This document shows positions 21,948 to 26,206 of a stretch of DNA of 26,206 nt, piece by piece. The stretch lies in contig JABDJY010000413.1 of assembly GCA_013003285.1 (NCBI GenBank), positions 1-26,206 on the forward strand, in the 5' to 3' direction. A program made the translations under genes and the position numbers. The number at the start of each line of letters is the position of its first letter. Positions within the stretch are counted from its first letter, which is position 1. Under the pieces are notes generated by a model, which searched no databases, was not told the origin of the DNA, and saw nothing but the letters and a program-made list of their open reading frames with translations. The stretch comes from Alphaproteobacteria bacterium (lineage in GTDB: Bacteria; Pseudomonadota; Alphaproteobacteria; UBA6615).

Positions 21948-22670
21948 ATGACCGACCGGTTCGGCCCGCGCGGCACCTTCGCCATCATAATTCCACTGCA
22001 GAACGCTAATATGCAGCCCGAGTTTGAGGCCATGCGGCCGGCGGGAATTAACAATCAAATCTATCGCTTCGATATCTCGGCCCATAACGCGGCCGCAGAC
22101 GCCATTGCCGATGCTGTGCCGGGATCGCTGCTGTGTTGGCCCGATATGATCATCAGCGCAGTGTCGTTGGAAATGCACGCCTGGTCGCGCGACCAGCAGG
22201 TCGATTATCGGGCTAAGTTCAATGCCCAGGCTCAAGGCACTCCCACGGTCCTGGCGACCGACGCCACGGAAGCTGCCTTAAAAGCCATCGGCGCCAAGCG
22301 GATCGGAATTTTGGCGCCCATGTCGGCGGTGAATTCAAAGAGCGCGCAAGATTATTACGAGGCGGCCGGGTTCGAGGTCCCCTACACCACGTCGCTGAAT
22401 ATCAAAAAATCAGAGGACATTATCAAGGTGACGGCGGATCAAATTCAGGCCGGCTTCGAAGAAATTGACCATGACGATGTGGACACGCTTTTGCATGTGG
22501 GCGGTGCGCTGGGGCTCGTTGGCATGATCGACGATCTGGAAGCGCGGTTCGGCAAGCCGGTGATCTCGGTTAACGCCGCCTCCTATTGGTACGCCCTGCG
22601 CCGCCACGGCATACAGGATGCGATCCCCGGTTTCGGACAGTTACTCCTGGAAACCAGCCTACCGGATTAA
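21948..22670 (+). CDS. Asp/Glu racemase superfamily, maleate-isomerase/AMDase-like, cysteine-less
   Basis: A 240-residue protein of the maleate isomerase / arylmalonate decarboxylase branch. The opening I-I-P-L-Q-N-A-N-M-Q-P-E corresponds to the family's P-S-S-N-T-x-M-E-x-E. G-A-K-R-I-G-I-L-A-P lies midway, and L-L-H-V-G-G-A-L-G-L then K-P-V-I-S-V-N-A-A-S-Y-W-Y-A-L-R matches L-L-S-C-G-G and P-V-V-S-S in arylmalonate decarboxylase. The catalytic Cys of that site is Val here, and the first-site Cys (Y-A-C-L in maleate isomerases) is also missing (I-I-S-A-V-S-L). The only Cys is in L-L-C-W-P, apart from these sites. Racemase or isomerase chemistry as known is therefore unlikely. ATG 21948 has AGGGAG seven bases upstream. 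Confidence 0.82.
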   Translation: MTDRFGPRGTFAIIIPLQNANMQPEFEAMRPAGINNQIYRFDISAHNAAADAIADAVPGSLLCWPDMIISAVSLEMHAWSRDQQVDYRAKFNAQAQGTPTVLATDATEAALKAIGAKRIGILAPMSAVNSKSAQDYYEAAGFEVPYTTSLNIKKSEDIIKVTADQIQAGFEEIDHDDVDTLLHVGGALGLVGMIDDLEARFGKPVISVNAASYWYALRRHGIQDAIPGFGQLLLETSLPD

Positions 22671-22745
22671 TTTCACCACCATCGACGGAAATGCGCGGTT
22701 GGCCTCGTGTAAAGCTCAGACAATGCATTAACTGAGGAGACATCA

Positions 22746-23261
22746 ATGTCATTTCCCCGTAAATCCGGCCTTACCGGCCTTGTCGCTGGAGTTCTAGCGC
22801 TCGGTCTTGCCACCACCGCCCTGGCCCAAGGTGGCCCGGGACAGTCCGGACCTGGAGGCGAACGACCCAGCGTCGGTCGTGAAGGCGGCCCCGCTGGTGG
22901 CCGTCACGGTGGCCGTCATGCCGGTCGTCAGCTGGAAATTCTTGACACCGACGGCAACGGTTCTGCCAGCCAGGCGGAAATTTCCGGCGAATTGGGCCGG
23001 TTGCTGGGCGCCGCAGACGTTGACGGCGATGGTCAGCTTTCACCCGACGAATTTCGCCGCCGTGGCTCCTTCTTCATTCGCCTTGGTACCACCACATTTT
23101 TCGATCTTATTGATACTAACGGCGATCAGCAGATCACCACTGAGGAGTTGAACCAACCCATGGAGCGCTGGTTCGCCCGGCGGGATGGTAATGGCGATGG
23201 CAATATCGACGCTGAAGAATTCAATCAAGAGCGAAAAGCCTTCAAACGCCGGCACCGGTAA
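22746..23261 (+). CDS. Secreted EF-hand calcium-binding protein
   Basis: A 171-residue protein with an N-terminal signal peptide (basic start, hydrophobic L-V-A-G-V-L-A-L-G-L-A, A-L-A cleavage site near residue 27), a Gly/Arg/His-rich linker, and four EF-hand loops: DTDGNGSASQAE, DVDGDGQLSPDE, DTNGDQQITTEE and DGNGDGNIDAEE. All four keep the D-x-[DN]-G-[DN] pattern and a final acidic residue, so calcium binding in the periplasm is likely. A GAGGAG lies before the ATG. The sigma-factor gene follows 16 bp later, so it is probably the first gene of the operon and either a target or an input of that sigma system. Confidence 0.9.
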   Translation: MSFPRKSGLTGLVAGVLALGLATTALAQGGPGQSGPGGERPSVGREGGPAGGRHGGRHAGRQLEILDTDGNGSASQAEISGELGRLLGAADVDGDGQLSPDEFRRRGSFFIRLGTTTFFDLIDTNGDQQITTEELNQPMERWFARRDGNGDGNIDAEEFNQERKAFKRRHR

Positions 23262-23277
23262 ATCGGCCAGAAGTAAG

Positions 23278-23868
23278 GTGGCCGAAATCAGCCGTTTTCC
23301 GGAAAGCCGTCATACCCCGGCGGCCGATCCGGGCCGCATCGCCCGCGCCGCCGCGGGCGATGCTGGCGCGTGGTCGGCATTGGTAAACCGGCACCTGCCC
23401 GCCGTTACCCGCTGCGCCGCCTATATGCTGGGCGATCACACCGAGGCCGAAGATGTGGCGCAGGACACGTTTGTGCGCTTGCACCGTAAGCTGGATAGCT
23501 GGGAAGGCGGCGAAGATGGACTATCGTCTTGGCTCCATCGGGTCGCCGTAAATCTCAGTATCGATCGCAAGAGAGCGCCAGCGCGCCCGGTGTCACTGGT
23601 CGAAATCGGTGATGTGTCTGAGCCTGCCGGTCTCGATGGCCCGCTCGACCGTAAACGCCATGTGGAAGCCGCTCTGGCTGGCCTGCCTGACCGTCAGCGC
23701 GCGGCACTCGTCTTGGTCCATTATCAAGGTCTCAGCGGCCGGGAAGCGGCATCGGCGCTTGAGATTAGCGTCGAAGCCCTGGAGTCCCTCCTCGCCCGGG
23801 CACGGCGAACCCTTCGCAATACGTTGGCGCCAGTCCGCGCCGACCTTTTAGGAGCTCATCATGATTGA
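23278..23868 (+). CDS. ECF-family RNA polymerase sigma factor
   Basis: A 196-residue sigma-70 family protein with region 2 (L-V-N-R-H-L-P-A-V-T-R-C-A, then D-H-T-E-A-E-D-V-A-Q-D-T-F-V-R-L-H-R) and region 4 (L-P-D-R-Q-R-A-A-L-V-L-V-H-Y-Q-G-L-S-G-R-E-A-A-S-A-L). Region 3 is absent, as in ECF factors. The GTG at 23278 is preferred: the frame is open upstream into the EF-hand gene, but that would force a long overlap, and homology begins after this point. The 3' end overlaps the next gene by 8 bp, a typical sigma/anti-sigma coupling. No promoter motif for autoregulation could be recognised. Confidence 0.9.
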   Translation: MAEISRFPESRHTPAADPGRIARAAAGDAGAWSALVNRHLPAVTRCAAYMLGDHTEAEDVAQDTFVRLHRKLDSWEGGEDGLSSWLHRVAVNLSIDRKRAPARPVSLVEIGDVSEPAGLDGPLDRKRHVEAALAGLPDRQRAALVLVHYQGLSGREAASALEISVEALESLLARARRTLRNTLAPVRADLLGAHHD

Positions 23869-24388
23869 TGCCCTACCACTCGATCGTTTCCTCGACCTTG
23901 TCGCCAGCTATGGCGCCGACCCCGGTAGATGGCCCGCCGATTTACGCGCTGGCGCCGTGAGCTGCCTGGCGCAGTCGGAAGCCGCGCGGATGGCATGGCA
24001 GGAGGCTGCTAATCTCGATGCCGATCTCGACACTCTGTCGAGCTTGGAATTATCGCCTGAATTGGCGCAATCCGTCCTGGCGATCGCCGATGCGCCGCCG
24101 AAACAGGGAATTGCCCTGCTACCGACGGTCCTGCCCTACGCCGCAGCCGCGGCCATAGCGCTTGTAATCGGCTTGTCGGTCCCCTCGCCTTTGCGCGACG
24201 CCACCGACGTGGCGCCGCAAGTCGCAACGGTCATTACGGCCCCGGTCATCGAGGCGGACACTGACAATAGTGAGGTCGGCTTGACCACCTTGGCGTTGGT
24301 GGATGTGACTGCGTTTGCCGATAACGAGGGCGATACCAGCGACAGTTCAAGCGACGATATTTCACTATCGAGCCTGCCCCTACTCTAA
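23861..24388 (+). CDS. Single-pass membrane protein, probable anti-sigma factor
   Basis: A 175-residue protein with an N-terminal cytoplasmic part (about 1-80), one membrane helix (about 86-106, L-L-P-T-V-L-P-Y-A-A-A-A-A-I-A-L) and an acidic, Ser/Asp-rich outer part. The opening D-R-F-L-D-L-V-A-S-Y-G-A-D-P-G-R-W-P is a pattern I associate with alphaproteobacterial proteins paired with ECF sigma genes. The zinc anti-sigma motif H-x3-C-x2-C is absent. The ATG overlaps the sigma gene's stop (ATGATTGA) and follows AGGAG, so it is translationally coupled. The anti-sigma role is inferred from topology and coupling rather than from a recognised domain. Confidence 0.7.
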   Translation: MIDALPLDRFLDLVASYGADPGRWPADLRAGAVSCLAQSEAARMAWQEAANLDADLDTLSSLELSPELAQSVLAIADAPPKQGIALLPTVLPYAAAAAIALVIGLSVPSPLRDATDVAPQVATVITAPVIEADTDNSEVGLTTLALVDVTAFADNEGDTSDSSSDDISLSSLPLL

Positions 24389-24450
24389 GCCGCGGCGCCT
24401 ATTGACGAAGCAGTATCGCGCCTGTCCAATGGGGCCAAGGATAGGTGAGT

Positions 24451-25359
24451 ATGCGAGCAGTTTTTGCCCTGAATCCGTGGGAATCGAAACGTTTGATCGG
24501 CCGCGCCGTGGCGCGCCTGCCGGAAGTTCAGCATGCGCTGGCCGAGGCACAGATCATCATCGCCCATGGGTCGACCAACGTTTATGTGGCCGAGGAAGTC
24601 CTCGGTTACTGCCCTGAACGCGATAAGTACGCGTCTGGTCAAGTCATCAACGGCACCCTGTGCCAGACGGAATCCTCGGAAAAGCCGGCGATCCTGCGTC
24701 TGGTCAAAGGCAGCCCCGTGCCGCCGGTGCCGACCATGGACGAAACGCTGGCTGGTTGGGATGATACATGCGTTTTCATCAAGGGCGCCAACGCCGTCGA
24801 CCCTGAATTCAACGCAGCAGTCTTCAACGCACATCCCGGCGCCGGCACTATCGGGTTTGCCTTCGGCAAGATCTGCGGCATGGGCATTCCCTTGATCGTG
24901 CCAGTTGGCCTGGAAAAACTGATCCCGTCGGTAAAGCAAGCCTCGACCCAATTGGGTCACGCGCGGGTCGATTATTTCAACGGCCAGAAGATCGGCATGC
25001 TGCCGCTCATCAATGCCAAGGTCATCACCGAAATCCAAGCCTTCGATATTCTGTTTGACCTGACCGCGATTCATGTTGGCGGTGGCGGCGTGTCCGGTTC
25101 CGAAGGCACGGTTGTGTTGTCAGTGAACGGCGAGGATGCGGTGGTCGAGCAGGCCATCGAGGAATTTAACTCGATCAAGGGCGAGCCGCCCTTGGCGCTG
25201 CAAAAGGCCTTGTGCGAGACCTGCATCCCGTCGACCCCTGCCCTGCGGACTGCCGAGGGGGCGCAAGTCATCGAGAAGACGGCCAAGACATGTATCTATA
25301 GCGGAACATTGGAAGCCGACCTGCCGGCTTGGTTTAAGAGGCGCCAAGCCGCCTCCTAG
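24451..25359 (+). CDS. Conserved protein of unknown function, tandem copy 1
   Basis: A 302-residue soluble protein I do not recognise. The start ATG 24451 (MRAVF) matches the start of the second copy; a GTG two codons earlier is possible. Notable segments: I-A-H-G-S-T-N-V-Y-V-A-E-E-V-L (about 37-51), G-Q-V-I-N-G-T-L-C-Q-T-E, F-I-K-G-A-N-A-V-D-P-E-F, K-I-C-G-M-G-I-P-L-I-V-P-V-G, I-H-V-G-G-G-G-V-S-G-S-E-G and a C-terminal C-E-T-C. The glycine-rich loops and the G-A-N-A-V-D-P segment recall sugar-phosphate-binding ISOCOT folds such as the DeoR C-terminal domain, but this is only a resemblance. It follows the anti-sigma-like gene by 62 bp and precedes its paralogue by 42 bp. Confidence 0.8.
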   Translation: MRAVFALNPWESKRLIGRAVARLPEVQHALAEAQIIIAHGSTNVYVAEEVLGYCPERDKYASGQVINGTLCQTESSEKPAILRLVKGSPVPPVPTMDETLAGWDDTCVFIKGANAVDPEFNAAVFNAHPGAGTIGFAFGKICGMGIPLIVPVGLEKLIPSVKQASTQLGHARVDYFNGQKIGMLPLINAKVITEIQAFDILFDLTAIHVGGGGVSGSEGTVVLSVNGEDAVVEQAIEEFNSIKGEPPLALQKALCETCIPSTPALRTAEGAQVIEKTAKTCIYSGTLEADLPAWFKRRQAAS

Positions 25360-25401
25360 CATTAGTCCCTTCCCCTCAAATGAAAGCACATCGGATATAG
25401 A

Positions 25402-26206
25402 ATGCGCGCGGTATTTTCCATCACACCCTGGGAATCGAAACGACTGATTGGGCGCGCCGTGTCGCGCCTACCGGAAGTCCAATATGCGTTGGAACATTCC
25501 CAGATGGTGATCGCCCACGGCTCGACCAATGTCTATGTGGCCGAGGAAGTTCTGGACTATTGCCCGGAACGCGACCGTTATGTGTCCGGCCAAGTCATCA
25601 ACGGCACCTTGTGCCAGACCGAACCGGCCGAAAAGCCCGCGATCATGCGTCTGGTGAAAGGCCAAATGGTGCCACCGGTACCGACCATGGACGAAACCAT
25701 GGCTGGCTGGGACGAGACCTGCCTGTTCATCAAAGGCGCTAACGCCGTCGATCCGGACTTCAATGCGGCCATATTCAACGCCCACGAGGCCGCTGGCACA
25801 ATCGGCTTTGCCTACGGCAAAATATGCGGCATGGGCATTCCGCTTATCGTGCCGGTGGGTCTGGAGAAATTGATCCCGTCAGTGAAAGCCGCCTGTACCG
25901 AATTGGGGCATGCGAAGGTCGATTATTTTTACGGTACCAAGATCGGCATGCTGCCCTTGATCAACGCCAAGGTGATTACCGAAATTCAGGCATTCGATAT
26001 TCTGTTCGGACTGCCGGCGATCCATGTGGGCGGTGGCGGCGTTTCGGGGTCTGAAGGATCGGTCGTCCTATCCGTCAATGGCGAAGATTCAGCTGTAGAG
26101 AAAGCGATTGAAGAAATCGCCTCCATAAAGGTCGAGCCACCGATCTCACTCAAGAAAAGGCGCTGCGCCACATGTTACGCGCGCCCACCGTCCTTCAGAT
26201 CAGGCA
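25402..26206 (+). CDS. Conserved protein of unknown function, tandem copy 2 (3' end beyond window)
   Basis: A paralogue of the preceding gene, with 48 of the first 60 residues identical by my count and no gaps there. The frame is open for 268 codons to the window edge. All the marked segments of copy 1 are kept: I-A-H-G-S-T-N-V-Y, G-Q-V-I-N-G-T-L-C-Q-T-E, K-G-A-N-A-V-D-P, C-G-M-G-I-P-L-I-V-P and G-G-G-G-V-S-G-S-E-G. The C-terminal C-E-T-C becomes C-A-T-C. Divergence is highest after residue 245, where copy 2 is more basic (K-K-R-R-C-A-T-C). The ribosome binding site is weak (GGAT). Both copies being intact suggests a maintained duplication rather than decay. Confidence 0.8.
   Translation, partial: MRAVFSITPWESKRLIGRAVSRLPEVQYALEHSQMVIAHGSTNVYVAEEVLDYCPERDRYVSGQVINGTLCQTEPAEKPAIMRLVKGQMVPPVPTMDETMAGWDETCLFIKGANAVDPDFNAAIFNAHEAAGTIGFAYGKICGMGIPLIVPVGLEKLIPSVKAACTELGHAKVDYFYGTKIGMLPLINAKVITEIQAFDILFGLPAIHVGGGGVSGSEGSVVLSVNGEDSAVEKAIEEIASIKVEPPISLKKRRCATCYARPPSFRSG

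Noticed and set aside
26130..26206. Suspected frameshift near the end of tandem copy 2
   Set aside because: The current frame keeps the CxTC motif and nearby Pro and Arg of copy 1, so the divergence is substitution rather than a frame change.

Overview
The window looks like a stretch of chromosome from a free-living, probably marine, alphaproteobacterium. GC is moderately high, genes are tightly packed on both strands, and many starts have clear GGAGG-type ribosome binding sites. The RhlE-like helicase, the ECF sigma/anti-sigma pair and the many catabolic hydrolases also fit. The taxonomic call is an inference from protein style, not a database match. I see no rRNA, tRNA, CRISPR array, insertion sequence or phage gene.

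Layout. (1) 1-3353: the 5' end of an alpha/beta hydrolase leaving the left edge, a DEAD-box RNA helicase, a stand-alone Lrp/AsnC ligand-binding domain, and a pentapeptide-repeat gene whose real 5' end is split off by a one-base deficit in a G9 tract. (2) 3473-7600: an aromatic/quinol catabolic cluster. A minus-strand operon (extradiol-dioxygenase-like VOC protein, glutathionyl-hydroquinone reductase, carboxymuconolactone-decarboxylase-like protein) is divergent from a fumarylacetoacetate-hydrolase-family gene, which ends against a medium-chain dehydrogenase. (3) 7681-10864: an orphan acidic protein and a hybrid sensor kinase (PAS-PAS-HisKA-HATPase-REC-Hpt). (4) 11060-18516: a second catabolic cluster, with two NmrA-like paralogues around a cupin gene, a NicX-like (2,5-dihydroxypyridine dioxygenase) gene with an alpha/beta hydrolase downstream, a divergent hydrolase resembling 2,6-dihydroxypseudooxynicotine hydrolase, a flavin reductase and an HSL-type esterase. 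(5) 18564-21013: an ArsM/UbiE-like methyltransferase with an in-frame TGA, then a truncated haemoglobin-adenylate cyclase operon. (6) 21010-22670: YnfA and MAPEG membrane proteins and a maleate-isomerase-like protein without the catalytic cysteines. (7) 22746-26206: EF-hand protein, ECF sigma factor and anti-sigma-like membrane protein, followed by two tandem copies of a gene family I do not recognise.

The most notable observation is the methyltransferase at 18564-19337. Its frame is interrupted only by a TGA at codon 202, where related arsenite methyltransferases carry a conserved cysteine. After the TGA, 55 codons of typical family sequence continue in the same frame, and a hairpin with the spacing and loop G expected of a bacterial SECIS element follows at once. 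I read it as a candidate selenoprotein.

Second is the pentapeptide gene. Restoring one G to its G9 tract joins it to an upstream segment that is homologous, without gaps, to an H-x2-W module inside the same protein. Third are the NicX-like/hydrolase gene group, which suggests degradation of an N-heterocyclic or related ring, and the tandem unknown pair behind the sigma-factor operon.
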